Assembly (NCBI GenBank): GCA_021737275.1
Contig: JAIPEE010000001.1
Coordinates: forward strand, 179,686 to 243,685
Length of the DNA stretch: 64,000 nucleotides
Origin: Desulfobacterales bacterium
Lineage (GTDB): Bacteria > Desulfobacterota > Desulfobacteria > Desulfobacterales > JAIPEE01
Reading direction: 5' to 3'
In this document: piece by piece, positions 37,201 through 45,910 of the stretch
Layout: every line of letters starts with the position of its first letter
How positions within the stretch are numbered: the first letter of the stretch is position 1
Position numbers and translations under genes: made by a program
Notes under the pieces: generated by a model
What the model was told of the DNA's origin: nothing
What the model saw: only the letters and a program-made list of their open reading frames with translations
Databases searched by the model: none

Positions 37201-37432
37201 TGTTTTTGAAACAGACCCCAGTGCCCTTTACCTGGTACCGGTTGCCATTTCAATCGCATTCGGCATTTTTTTTGGTACCATTTTTACCGTTATCTTTCTG
37301 CCGGTCTGGATACTGACATTTAATGATTTCAAACGAATTGTCCACGCCGTGATTACAAGAAGTCTTCCTGATGCTGAAGAGGTAGAACCGGCCATACAGG
37401 AACTTAAGTTAGAAAATGGAGAGCGCTTATGA
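34259..37432 (+). CDS. RND-family efflux pump, inner-membrane permease
   Basis: A 1057-residue AcrB/MexB-superfamily permease. It has the RND layout: one helix near residue 20, a large periplasmic loop, a helix bundle near 330-480, a second large loop and a final bundle near 865-1030. The helix 4 proton-relay region reads 'LIIGILVDDGIVVAENIYAH', supplying the conserved acidic pair (DD). 'RPILLTSVTTVLGLISL' near the end is also typical. It uses proton motive force to export hydrophobic or amphiphilic compounds through the adaptor and outer-membrane channel. Its stop overlaps the next start by 4 bases. Confidence 0.93.
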   Translation: MKKILTTFVKYPFYAKVAMALTIILGLIAVTSMKKSSYPQVDPRTLSISVTYIGASVKEVEESVTSLIEDAIRGIPGVKEISSVSKEDYAYVSVLMHSDSNHDQVLYEVKNAIDGISGFPTDADRPVVSRDRGSSEAMYISLWGRDLFRLKEQAQKIEDDFLASGIISQVYIDGYPGVEISVEVKEEILRRYRLSIEEIRTAISYNNLDISAGMIKNDREEIQVLSRNRSLDPEDIGNIVIRAHKNGQLLRVSDVADVIYQFEEKPVGSWGFGADMIMISIYKLNNEDLAAMSKFVAEYVKKFQEEDPTAGIEVIFDYNEVIDNNLSILYENGAVGIFLVVLSLTLFLRFRLSLWVAWGIPASFLGLFMLANLFGITLNEISLFGMILIIGILVDDGIVVAENIYAHHESGKPFRKAAVDGTCEIIPAVYTSVFTTIIAFLPILFLRGDMEYFHEMALVVILCLSFSLIECSFLLPAHIANPKVFKKSSGKNITARARNKMDGAFTFLRDDLYIPLAKKCMKYRWICFSIPIAMVILTTGLLLSGGIGITFYPSVEDNSFQINLALKPGTNPEVTKSYLHRIDNAVWSVNADLREEFNSAEDFVYFTEVDLGEVYEGWSEAGGHVGVVFVFLADMKNPPISSGEIKARVYEEIGEIPSAHKFSMGYTDWYGAPVSVSLLGDNLKELNKARGWFINELKKYTALYNITDNGQVGSQEILLKLKPLAYALGLNQVTLMDQVRQAFWGAEAQRLQDGKDEVRVYVRYPKSNRINIGQLEKMRIYTEHGEYPLAALADYTVGRSPVAINRYNGQREIRVDAYMKEYNDPVPPILNDIETNVLPELMEKFPGITYTYQGQQKSTQDDITDMKKYYAIAFLGIVLLIMFHFRSLSQAIIILSMIPLGWLGAIWGHGIMGVPLSMMSLLGMIALSGTIVNDSVIFLAKYNQNLQWGRKISDAIIEAGRARFRPILLTSVTTVLGLISLVFETDPSALYLVPVAISIAFGIFFGTIFTVIFLPVWILTFNDFKRIVHAVITRSLPDAEEVEPAIQELKLENGERL

Positions 37433-38850
37433 ATACCTTCAAAAAAACCGTACATATGCTGATCTGTATTGGCTTTGTTTTCTTTACTGCTTGTACGGTC
37501 TACCATGGATCCGATCTGGAATCACCGGTGGAGCTACCCCTCCGGTTTAAGGCTTCCGGAACGGTTGAGCTTCCTGATAAATGGTGGCTCAGCTTCGAAG
37601 ACCCTATTTTGAATGAACTTATCGACGAAGCACTTTCTGAAAATTTTACCATGAAAAGTATATGGGATCGGTTGGATCAGTCACGTGCAATGGCTGAAAT
37701 AGACGGCGCTGATATGTATCCGATGATTACGACTTACGGTGATGCAAGCCGCTATCAGACTAAGGATTACGGTGGAAAAAATTATGGAAATGACTATAAT
37801 CTCGGCGTAGGCGCGAGCTATGAAATTGATTTATGGTCCAGGATTCGCTCAACAAGGGAAGCCTCGGAACTGGAGGTTTTTGCTTCCGAAGAAGATATTC
37901 AGGCAGCGGCCATAACGCTGACAGCAGAAGTTGCCGGCACCTGGTACCGGCTGACCAGTCTCCAGTTTCAATCCGGAGTAATTGGTGAACAGATCAGTAC
38001 GTTTGAAATGTACATGGAACTTATTCAGCAACGATTCCAAAGAGGACTTTCGCCGGCCATAGATCTGTTTCAGCACGAACAGGCATTAGAATCTTTCAGA
38101 TCTCTTAAAATCCAGACGGAAATGGAAATCGGCCTACTCAAAACCAGTCTGGCGGTACTGCTTGGACGAACGCCCGATGACATTTCGTTTTCTGAAATAA
38201 ATCAGTTGCCGGGACTGCCCCCTATGCCCGAAACAGGAATCCCTGCTGAGTTAATACAGAAAAGACCTGATATTCGTGCGGCATACCTCAGGCTTCAATC
38301 AGCCGACAAGTATCTGGCTGCGGCAATCGCAAACCAATACCCGCAGATAACCTTGACGCTTGATCTGGAAAGCACGTACAGAAGTATTAGTAATATCATT
38401 GATGACTGGGCGACACACAGTATGAGCGCCGGTCTTTTTTCGCCGCTCTATGAAGGTGGTCGACGAAAAGCTGAAACGGAATATCAGAGAGAAGTGGTCT
38501 CAGAGCAACTTCATTTATACAGCCAGACGATTCTTGACTCATTCAAAGAGGTAGATGATGCCCTGTTTCAGGAATACCAGCAGCAAAATTATATCCGCAG
38601 TGTTAAAAAACAACTATCGTCTATAGAAAAAGCGGCTGAGGAAGCAAAAAAAAGTTACCGGGTTGGTGTTATAGCTTTTGACCGGCTTTTAGATATTCTA
38701 TTGTCCCAACAGGACCTTGAAATTGAAGTGTTAAGCGCACATGGCGATCTTATTACTTATCGGATCAATCTTTATCGGGCTATCGGCGGCGGATTTGAAT
38801 ATATGCCGGATTATGTGACTGCACAAGCTTTGAATGACCTTACGGAGTGA
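37429..38850 (+). CDS. Outer-membrane efflux lipoprotein (NodT/OprM type)
   Basis: A 473-residue TolC-superfamily channel. The N-terminus is a lipoprotein signal with a lipobox at 'FFTAC' near residue 22. Two OEP repeats follow, with 'WWLSFEDPILNELIDEALSE' near residue 51, 'GLSPAIDLFQHEQALES' near 200 and 'GVIAFDRLLDILLSQQDLEI' near 415. NodT/OprM proteins form trimeric channels for RND pumps. Its ATG overlaps the pump stop (ATGA), so the pump and channel are translationally coupled. Confidence 0.92.
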   Translation: MNTFKKTVHMLICIGFVFFTACTVYHGSDLESPVELPLRFKASGTVELPDKWWLSFEDPILNELIDEALSENFTMKSIWDRLDQSRAMAEIDGADMYPMITTYGDASRYQTKDYGGKNYGNDYNLGVGASYEIDLWSRIRSTREASELEVFASEEDIQAAAITLTAEVAGTWYRLTSLQFQSGVIGEQISTFEMYMELIQQRFQRGLSPAIDLFQHEQALESFRSLKIQTEMEIGLLKTSLAVLLGRTPDDISFSEINQLPGLPPMPETGIPAELIQKRPDIRAAYLRLQSADKYLAAAIANQYPQITLTLDLESTYRSISNIIDDWATHSMSAGLFSPLYEGGRRKAETEYQREVVSEQLHLYSQTILDSFKEVDDALFQEYQQQNYIRSVKKQLSSIEKAAEEAKKSYRVGVIAFDRLLDILLSQQDLEIEVLSAHGDLITYRINLYRAIGGGFEYMPDYVTAQALNDLTE

Positions 38851-38859
38851 TGTTTTACC

Positions 38860-39921
38860 ATGCAGGAAACCTCATTAAATCAGCAGCAACGAATACTTTA
38901 TCTTGATTTTGCTCGCGGACTGGCCATCCTCTTTATGATTCTGCAGCATGCAATGATCATGTTCGCTGTGAATAGTGGAGAAAGCTCTGAATTAGGAGAT
39001 TTAATTCTTCTGCTTGGCACCGCTCCTGCTGCACCTGTCTTCATGTTGATAATGGGTATTTTCTTTATGCGCTCAAACTCACAGTGTTTGAAAGCGGGTA
39101 TCCTTAGAGGGTTTAAACTGATTTTCCTTGGATATATACTCAACATATTTCGTTTTTCATTACCCGAACTGTTAAGCTCAGGATCCATAGGAACAACGCA
39201 AAATGACGAATCGGCCATAGCTCTTTTCTTTGCTGTCGATATTTTGCAGATGGCAGGATTGTCTTTGATTGTTATGTCAATTGTGAGACGATTTTTGCCA
39301 TGGCGAAAATTTTGGCTTGTGCTTGCAATTTTTATTGCCACAATTTCACCACTTCTCTGGGGCTCTTTGGATAGTTGGCCCTTTACATCACTGCTATGGG
39401 GATCCGGTGAAAATGACGCTTTCCCTTTATTCCCATGGATTATTTATCCTCTGATTGGTATGTTTTATAGTTATAACGTGCAAAATCCCCAAAAGATCGG
39501 CTCTTTGATGAAGCAGTGGCCCATTTTAGGATTTACCATGATTTTAATCGGCGGTCTGATCTGGGGATCCTTTTCAAACAGCATAATCATCGAAGGAGAT
39601 TATTATAGAAGCGGCCCTGCGGTTCACCTTGTCATTCTTGGCTTTGTATTTTTATGGTTACCGGCCTGCAGATGGGTGGTGATGAAAACACCGGATAACG
39701 TTTTTCTCCGGACGATCTGTCTCTGGAGTAAAAATGTCACTGTTGTTTACTTTATTCAGTGGGTTCTGATTGGTTGGGGCCCATTTGTTTTTGGATACAT
39801 GGAACTCAGCCCAACGCCTGCGCTGGCTATCGGCATTGTTACTGTTTTTCTGACCCATTATATAACTAAGGTCTATTTATATTTTTTAAGTTTACCCCAA
39901 AAAATATCTATTCCTTTTTGA
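38860..39921 (+). CDS. DUF1624/heparan-alpha-glucosaminide N-acetyltransferase-like membrane protein
   Basis: A 353-residue membrane protein with about nine to ten hydrophobic helices. The N-terminus 'RILYLDFARGLAILFMILQH' is the conserved start of DUF1624/HGSNAT-like transmembrane acyltransferases, including the histidine used for acyl transfer across the membrane. The gene starts 9 bases after the efflux channel stop and so probably belongs to the same transcript. It may modify a cell-envelope glycan or a small exported compound; its role with the pump is unclear. It ends 10 bases from a convergent gene. Confidence 0.75.
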   Translation: MQETSLNQQQRILYLDFARGLAILFMILQHAMIMFAVNSGESSELGDLILLLGTAPAAPVFMLIMGIFFMRSNSQCLKAGILRGFKLIFLGYILNIFRFSLPELLSSGSIGTTQNDESAIALFFAVDILQMAGLSLIVMSIVRRFLPWRKFWLVLAIFIATISPLLWGSLDSWPFTSLLWGSGENDAFPLFPWIIYPLIGMFYSYNVQNPQKIGSLMKQWPILGFTMILIGGLIWGSFSNSIIIEGDYYRSGPAVHLVILGFVFLWLPACRWVVMKTPDNVFLRTICLWSKNVTVVYFIQWVLIGWGPFVFGYMELSPTPALAIGIVTVFLTHYITKVYLYFLSLPQKISIPF

Positions 39922-39931
39922 GGTGGTCGTT

Positions 39932-40744
39932 TTATACCGGACATGCCAACTCACATCTCCGACAATATTTAATACACTTATTTGTTTGTGAAACATCTTC
40001 CACGTCCACATCAGACGAATCCATCTCACCGGCTTCTATTTCAGCATTAACGATATCAGTTCCCATCTGGATATTACAATTCGACCTGCTGTAGCATCCA
40101 TTTCGGCCGGGCAGTTTTGATATTCCCATTTCTTCTTCTAAAAAAACTGTCTTCTCAAAAGCATTTTGAGGACATGCCTTTCTGCAAAATTCTTCACAGG
40201 CATCACACGGATCAAAACCAATTGGACCGGTGGGTTTCAATTCTTCTTCCAGCAACATGGCCCGTAATCGAACACGAGGGCCAAAACCAGGCGTAATCAG
40301 AATATTATTTTTACCGATACAGCCAAGTCCTGCCAAAACCGCTGCATCCTTAAGATATATTCCGCCTTTTTCTATAAAGTAAGGCATCTTGTGGGTTTTA
40401 ATGCCAAGCGTTGCCTCTATCCAGTCTGAAAGATCCCTGTTAATTCTGATGAGTAATCGATTACCCGGCGTTCCTTTATAGCCATCCCACCAGTCAAGTT
40501 CAGGTCTATCTTCCGGGTGAGATACCGCAATCACCAGAACCGATTTTGCATTTTCCGGCCAGTTTTTTTCATTTTCACCTGATTCACCTGGTGCTGAGCC
40601 AACACCGTCTGTTCCCATACCAATTTTTTTCAGAATTTCATGGGAGGGTGACTTTTTAAGAAGCTCAAAACTTGCAATGCCGGCCATAACTGCACCCAGC
40701 GCCTTAGCCTTATTAATTATCCGGGAACAATTGTCTGAATCCAT
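39932..40744 (-). CDS. QueG-like iron-sulfur (ferredoxin-type) oxidoreductase
   Basis: A protein of about 270 residues in the epoxyqueuosine reductase-like family. The middle has 'GLGCIGKNNILITPGFGPRV', typical of QueG-type proteins, and two ferredoxin-type cysteine clusters follow: 'CDACEEFCRKACPQNAF' and a C-terminal 'CIKYCRRCELACPV'. Normal QueG has a longer C-terminus with HEAT repeats, so this is a short relative and not necessarily a queuosine enzyme. I use ATG 40744, preceded by GGAGGGAGG; an in-frame start 63 bases earlier lacks such a site. The substrate is unknown. Confidence 0.8.
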   Translation of the reverse strand: MDSDNCSRIINKAKALGAVMAGIASFELLKKSPSHEILKKIGMGTDGVGSAPGESGENEKNWPENAKSVLVIAVSHPEDRPELDWWDGYKGTPGNRLLIRINRDLSDWIEATLGIKTHKMPYFIEKGGIYLKDAAVLAGLGCIGKNNILITPGFGPRVRLRAMLLEEELKPTGPIGFDPCDACEEFCRKACPQNAFEKTVFLEEEMGISKLPGRNGCYSRSNCNIQMGTDIVNAEIEAGEMDSSDVDVEDVSQTNKCIKYCRRCELACPV

Positions 40745-40978
40745 GATATTCCTCCCTCCAATACAGGCTGATTGATGAGTCGCATACTCATTAATATTTT
40801 TAATCATTCGGATTCTTTTATCATGGCCCGGATTAAAAAATCTACCTCTTATTTTTTAATTGACCTTTTTCAGGAATAGCTGCTAAGTTCGGATAACGGT
40901 TTTCAATAGTTTCCACATTAACTTTTATTCTTAATTTCAGAACCTTCACCGGCAATAACTTATTTAACTTGGTTTTAA

Positions 40979-42841
40979 ATGTTTAAAAATATATCAAATG
41001 TTTTTCTGTTTATTTTATTATTTTCTCTCCTGTTGTGCGCACCTGCCCTTTCCCTGGAAACGGTTAACGTTAATCAAAGTACTCAGCATTATCCCCTTGG
41101 ACTGAATCTTGAATACCTTGAAGACCCCGGCGGAATGCTTTCCATCAGGGATATAGTTTCCGACCAATATTCAGATAAATTTCAAAAGAGTGACAGCCCT
41201 GCACCGAATTTTGGATTTTCCGAATCTGTTTACTGGTTAAAATTCAAATTAAATTTTAACCTGCCGTCTTCAAAACTCAAATGGGTGCTTGTCCAGAAAT
41301 ATCCTTTTATTGACAGTATTACACTGTATGTTCCTGATGGCATGGGCGACTACACGGTAAAACTGACCGGCCGGAATTTTCCATTTACCAAACGCGATAT
41401 CAAGCACAGAATGCCAAATTTCATCATGCCTGTTTCTGTCGCTTCTGCTGACAGGGAAATAACCTGTTATATGCGTTATTCCACAGAAAGCAGCATTGTA
41501 ATACCGCTTCAGCTATATTCATATGATGCGTTCATAAAATTGGACCATGAGTACCAGATTGGCCTCGGGGTTTTTTATGGAATGTTGCTGCTTATTGCAC
41601 TCTATAGTCTTTTTCTATATTTCTTTTTATCTGACCGGAACTATCTGTACTATTTTCTCTTTATCTTCTCTTTTTCCCTCTGGGTCATGAATCTCAATGG
41701 GACATCATACGAGTATTTGTGGCCTGAACTTGTCTGGTGGAACAAAAAGAGTTTTACGATTGTCGGCGGATTGTGTCTGTTCGGAATTATCAAACTGACA
41801 CAGGCATTCCTTTCTACCAAAGAAAATACACCTCGGCTTGATAATATTTTGTCGATCTTTTCTTATGGCTGTCTGGCACTTATGGTGCTAACTGTTTTTT
41901 TACCATATGCCCGTAATGTCCGATTGCTGATTCTGATTACATTAACACTTCTTCCCATACTTATTATTACCAGTATATATTATGTTGTTAAGGGTTTTCA
42001 CCAGGCCTACTTTTACCTTGCATCATGGATCATGTTGTTTGTTGGCGCGATTGTCTCGTCAATGAAAACAGCCGGCTTTATCCCCCACACCTTTCTTACA
42101 AACAATGCCATACAAATTGGTTTTGTATTTCAGGCATTCTTTATTGCATTAGCGCTTACCGAACGTTTTAAAATTGCTGAATCCGAAAAAGATGATGCAA
42201 AAGCAGAAGCTGCACAGAGTTTGAAAAAAGCTGATTTTGTCAGGCATGAAATGATCGGCATACTGGAAGCCAGGGTTAAAGAGAGGACTCAAAAACTTCA
42301 GGAAGCAATGAATGAAGTCAGCCGCCAGAAGGAAATTCTGGAAACGGTAGCTTCAACAGACCCGCTGACCGGCATTAATAATCGACGCTATTTTTATGAA
42401 CATGCTGTCATTGAGTTTGACCGCTGCAAAAGACATGGACAGCCGCTATCGATTATTATGATAGATATTGACCACTTCAAGGGTATCAATGATTCTCATG
42501 GCCATAAAGTTGGTGACCAGGTATTGATTGATATGACGGCCGATTTTTCAGAACGCATGAGAGGAAGCGATGTCTTTGCACGATTCGGAGGTGAAGAGTT
42601 TATTGTTCTGCTCCCCCAGACGGATCTTAAGGCATCTATGATTCTTGCAGAACGCCTCAGGCTGGCCGCAATGGATCTTCCCATTAAGGATGTTACAAAA
42701 GGCCGGAAAAGTTTTACGGTCAGTATCGGTGTTTCGGAAATGACCGCCAAAGACAATGATTTTGATAAAGTTATTCAGCGGGCAGATGACGCACTCTACA
42801 CAGCTAAACAAACGGGACGTAACCGGGTTTATAACGGATAA
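40979..42841 (+). CDS. Diguanylate cyclase with 7TMR-DISM sensory domain
   Basis: A 620-residue membrane sensor. It has an N-terminal signal peptide (about residues 1-24), a periplasmic 7TMR-DISMED2-like domain (about 30-180), seven hydrophobic helices (about 185-400), a coiled-coil linker and a C-terminal GGDEF domain. The catalytic motif reads 'RFGGEEF' and is preceded by 'DPLTGINNRRYF' and 'IDIDHFKGIND'. The enzyme makes cyclic di-GMP from two GTP. No I-site (RxxD) four residues before the motif is obvious ('RGSD' lies close by, so feedback inhibition remains possible). Confidence 0.93.
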   Translation: MFKNISNVFLFILLFSLLLCAPALSLETVNVNQSTQHYPLGLNLEYLEDPGGMLSIRDIVSDQYSDKFQKSDSPAPNFGFSESVYWLKFKLNFNLPSSKLKWVLVQKYPFIDSITLYVPDGMGDYTVKLTGRNFPFTKRDIKHRMPNFIMPVSVASADREITCYMRYSTESSIVIPLQLYSYDAFIKLDHEYQIGLGVFYGMLLLIALYSLFLYFFLSDRNYLYYFLFIFSFSLWVMNLNGTSYEYLWPELVWWNKKSFTIVGGLCLFGIIKLTQAFLSTKENTPRLDNILSIFSYGCLALMVLTVFLPYARNVRLLILITLTLLPILIITSIYYVVKGFHQAYFYLASWIMLFVGAIVSSMKTAGFIPHTFLTNNAIQIGFVFQAFFIALALTERFKIAESEKDDAKAEAAQSLKKADFVRHEMIGILEARVKERTQKLQEAMNEVSRQKEILETVASTDPLTGINNRRYFYEHAVIEFDRCKRHGQPLSIIMIDIDHFKGINDSHGHKVGDQVLIDMTADFSERMRGSDVFARFGGEEFIVLLPQTDLKASMILAERLRLAAMDLPIKDVTKGRKSFTVSIGVSEMTAKDNDFDKVIQRADDALYTAKQTGRNRVYNG

Positions 42842-42909
42842 TCTTCCTGCAAACCTTACCGGTTAACTGAAACTTAAGGGTTAGAATTTGAAATGTAAAT
42901 GGAGAAATA

Positions 42910-43113
42910 ATGCCTCAATCCAACCTTAATGAAAATGACCGAAAAGGCCTTGAACCTCTTTTTATCAAACATGGCTGCCATAATTTTAGGTGTATTGCAT
43001 CCAGTGAAATTGTTGCAGCCCAATGGGCCAGGGATTTGAACCTGCCACAGCCTGAATTGGAACGCACTGTTTTTCTTTCCGGATATGAACGGGCTTTTCT
43101 GACGATCAAATGA
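42910..43113 (+). CDS. Small hypothetical protein
   Basis: A 67-residue polar protein with two cysteines ('HGCHNFRCI') and a helical-looking second half. I do not recognise the family. It is probably a real gene: GGAG precedes the ATG by 8 bases, and its TGA overlaps the ATG of the following permease (ATGA), indicating translational coupling. Reading through the TGA gives no sensible continuation, so it is a true stop. Confidence 0.55.
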   Translation: MPQSNLNENDRKGLEPLFIKHGCHNFRCIASSEIVAAQWARDLNLPQPELERTVFLSGYERAFLTIK

Positions 43114-43967
43114 AACCGGATTCCGGATATCTGCTTGAGATCCACATTGCCGTTTTCCTGTTCGGGCTGGCCGGCCTCTTCGGCAAACTGATTTTGCTTC
43201 CGCCGGTCATTATTGTACTGGGCCGTGTTTTCTTTGCCACCCTGTTTCTTTCCATTATACTCGTCTATTTCAGGCAGCGTATTTTACTCAAACAAAGGTC
43301 TGATTATCTTAAATTGGCACTATCGGGCCTTCTTCTTGCCATCCACTGGATCACGTTTTTTAAATCCATACAAATATCCACCGTTGCCATCGGCCTGTTA
43401 ACATTTTCCACATTCCCTGTTTTTACAGCTCTGCTTGAACCAATTTTTTTTAATGAAAAACCGGCATTAAAAGATATATGTATTGCCCTTACTGCCATGG
43501 CCGGCATTATCCTTATCACACCCGATTTTAATATTAACAGTCTGCATTTTCAGGGGATACTGTGGGGCATTGCTTCAGGATTCACCTTTGCGATACTTTC
43601 AATACTCAACAGAAAATATGTTCAGATATATTCGGGGATGGTTATCGCATTTTATCAGGATCTGTTTGCTACAATTATTTTGACACCGTTTCTGTTTGTT
43701 TCACCCACCTCTTTTGCTATAAGGGAACTGTTTCTGCTTTTCCTGCTGGGTATTTTTTGTACCGGTATTGCCCATGCGATGTTTATAAAAAGCCTTGGCC
43801 GAATTCGTGTACAGACTGCAAGTATCATTGCATGCCTTGAACCTGTTTACGGCATTACTGCAGCGTTGCTTTTACTTAATGAGATACCGTCATTAAAAAT
43901 GATTACCGGCGGTTTAATAATAGTTTCAATCACATTTTATGTGAGTGTTACACAAAACCCGGCGTAA
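43110..43967 (+). CDS. EamA/DMT-superfamily permease
   Basis: A 285-residue protein with ten hydrophobic helices in two EamA repeats. Signature regions are 'LALSGLLLAIHWITFFKSIQ' in the first half and 'IIACLEPVYGITAALLLLNE' in the second. DMT permeases export metabolites such as amino acids; the substrate is unknown. It is coupled by a 4-base overlap to a small upstream gene. Confidence 0.88.
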   Translation: MKPDSGYLLEIHIAVFLFGLAGLFGKLILLPPVIIVLGRVFFATLFLSIILVYFRQRILLKQRSDYLKLALSGLLLAIHWITFFKSIQISTVAIGLLTFSTFPVFTALLEPIFFNEKPALKDICIALTAMAGIILITPDFNINSLHFQGILWGIASGFTFAILSILNRKYVQIYSGMVIAFYQDLFATIILTPFLFVSPTSFAIRELFLLFLLGIFCTGIAHAMFIKSLGRIRVQTASIIACLEPVYGITAALLLLNEIPSLKMITGGLIIVSITFYVSVTQNPA

Positions 43968-44015
43968 GCATTTTAATAATAGTGATCACTATCCGTTTCA
44001 AAGGGAGGCACCAAA

Positions 44016-44723
44016 ATGGTTGAGATTTTAGGCGTAAGTTCAGGAAGAGACAGCAAGGTCACAGAGTCACTTATCAGAGCCATCCTTGAAGGGACGGGAA
44101 AAGCATATGAGTTTATAAGCCTTTCCGGGAAATTAATCAGGCCATGTGAAGCATGTAACGGGTGTGTTGGAAATAACCGGTGCATTCTGGATGATGATTT
44201 TCAGGAGGTGATCGAAAAATGTTATCAGGCAAAAGCCATTGTTTTTGGCGCACCCAATCACTGGGATCACATGAATGCCAAGGGGCATGCGTTCTGGGAA
44301 CGGGCCTGTTTTTCGGGCAGGCATAATTCCGTTTTTCCGCTGGAAGGGAAGCTGGGTGTCATTGCTGCAGTCGCAGGTACAGGAAATGGACAACCTGTTA
44401 TCGATGATATTGAGGCATACTTTGAAGACGCCGGAATTCATATTGTTGAAGAAATTTCCGTTCAGGGTGAGTATGCCTGCTTTACCTGCGGACATGGGAA
44501 CCATTGTCCTGTTGGCGGCGTTGTGGATATGTACCCATTGGGCACCGTTATAAAACCGGAAAATATCCCATCACTTATAAACCAGCATCCTGACAAACAG
44601 AATCTTCCGGATGAAGAACGTAATCGTCTTAACTATGCCCGGAAAATGGGCGAAATATTGAGCAAGGTGCTTGAAACAAAAACGGCAAAACAGGAGAAAT
44701 TTACCCGTATAACTATTGAATAA
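44016..44723 (+). CDS. Iron-sulfur flavoprotein (NADPH-dependent FMN reductase-like)
   Basis: A 235-residue flavodoxin-fold protein. The N-terminus 'ILGVSSGRDSKVTESLIRAI' is the FMN phosphate-binding region. The compact cysteine motif 'CEACNGCVGNNRC' (C-x2-C-x2-C-x5-C) near residue 48 is that of archaeal and anaerobe iron-sulfur flavoproteins (Isf), which bind [4Fe-4S] next to FMN and are linked to oxygen or peroxide reduction. A second cysteine group, 'CFTCGHGNHC' near residue 156, is additional. It is probably monocistronic with GGGAGG as ribosome binding site. Confidence 0.85.
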   Translation: MVEILGVSSGRDSKVTESLIRAILEGTGKAYEFISLSGKLIRPCEACNGCVGNNRCILDDDFQEVIEKCYQAKAIVFGAPNHWDHMNAKGHAFWERACFSGRHNSVFPLEGKLGVIAAVAGTGNGQPVIDDIEAYFEDAGIHIVEEISVQGEYACFTCGHGNHCPVGGVVDMYPLGTVIKPENIPSLINQHPDKQNLPDEERNRLNYARKMGEILSKVLETKTAKQEKFTRITIE

Positions 44724-44784
44724 TTTTCCATGATAATAATATTTACAACCAACAGATAATTTACTGATATTATAAGTTGTTTAA

Positions 44785-45687
44785 ATGAACATAGGAATCC
44801 TGCTTGCTATTTGCGCCTATACGATCTGGGGGCTGCTTCCAATATTCTGGAAGGCGCTTCAAGGCGTTTCTGCATTTCAAATCCTCTGCCATAGAATGGT
44901 TTGGGCTCTTGTTTTTGTTATATTCCTTCTAATTTTTAGAAAACATCTTTCCTGGATTCGGAGCACCTTAAGAGATAAAACGGCTCTTTTAACTTTTCTG
45001 GGGACCTCATGTATTTTGGCTGTAAACTGGTTGACCTATCTTTGGGCGGTTAATTCCGGATATATTGTGGAAGCGAGCCTGGGATATTTTATTAATCCGA
45101 TCCTGAATGTTCTGCTTGGTGTCATCTTTTTAAAGGAACGACTTCGACCGCTTCAGTGGATGGCTGTTGCCATTGCCGCCTGCGGTGTATTCTACCTGAC
45201 AGTCAAGTACGGGCGGTTTCCCTGGATAGCGGTCACGCTTGCACTGACATTCGGTTTTTACGGGTTAATAAGAAAAGCTTCTCCCATTGGCGCCCTTGAG
45301 GGGCTCACCCTTGAAACAGGATTTCTCTTTATTCCTTCCATCCTTTGCATTCTATTTTTTGAAACTTCCGGAAGTGGCGCACTGGGACAAGGTGAAACGG
45401 CTGTCCACATCCTACTGCCGCTTTCCGGTATTGCCACAGCAATGCCGCTTCTTTTATTTGCTGCTGCGGCAAAACGAATTAAGCTCTCCACGCTGGGCGT
45501 AATTCAATATATGGCGCCAACATGCCAGCTCTTGTTAGGTATCTTTATGTATAAAGAATCGTTTCCGGCTGATCGGGCCGTTGGATTCATTCTGGTATGG
45601 TGCTCACTGCTCATCTATATTATTGATGGTCTCTTCCTTCAGCGAAATAATATTGAACGGTATCAACAGAATAAACATTCCAACTGA
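44785..45687 (+). CDS. rarD: RarD-type EamA transporter
   Basis: A 300-residue, ten-helix DMT permease of the RarD subfamily. The beginning 'GILLAICAYTIWGLLPIFWK' and 'LGYFINPILNVLLGVIFLKE' near residue 105 are typical RarD segments, as is 'VIQYMAPTCQLLLGIFMYKE' near residue 235. RarD was named from a chloramphenicol-sensitivity phenotype and its true substrate is unknown. There is no clear ribosome binding site upstream of the ATG. It lies 61 bases after the flavoprotein gene. Confidence 0.9.
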   Translation: MNIGILLAICAYTIWGLLPIFWKALQGVSAFQILCHRMVWALVFVIFLLIFRKHLSWIRSTLRDKTALLTFLGTSCILAVNWLTYLWAVNSGYIVEASLGYFINPILNVLLGVIFLKERLRPLQWMAVAIAACGVFYLTVKYGRFPWIAVTLALTFGFYGLIRKASPIGALEGLTLETGFLFIPSILCILFFETSGSGALGQGETAVHILLPLSGIATAMPLLLFAAAAKRIKLSTLGVIQYMAPTCQLLLGIFMYKESFPADRAVGFILVWCSLLIYIIDGLFLQRNNIERYQQNKHSN

Positions 45688-45910
45688 CGATATTTCATAT
45701 TATCAGCTATTTTAATTCTGAACTGAACACTGACATAGCGCTTTCCATTGGGCAGACACACAACATTGAAGATGTTGATACTATTTGCTCATATCAAAAC
45801 CGGTATCTTCTTCTCTTGTCCTTTTTCCGGCTGTTGACCTGCCGGTACATCTGGTGATACATATCATCAATGTTTTATTAACTTCAAAATCAGCATAGAG
45901 GTAATTTTTT

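Noticed and set aside
43111..43113. TGA ending the 67-residue gene considered as Sec
   Set aside because: The frame beyond the TGA gives no family match and soon stops, while the ATGA overlap with the permease explains the stop.
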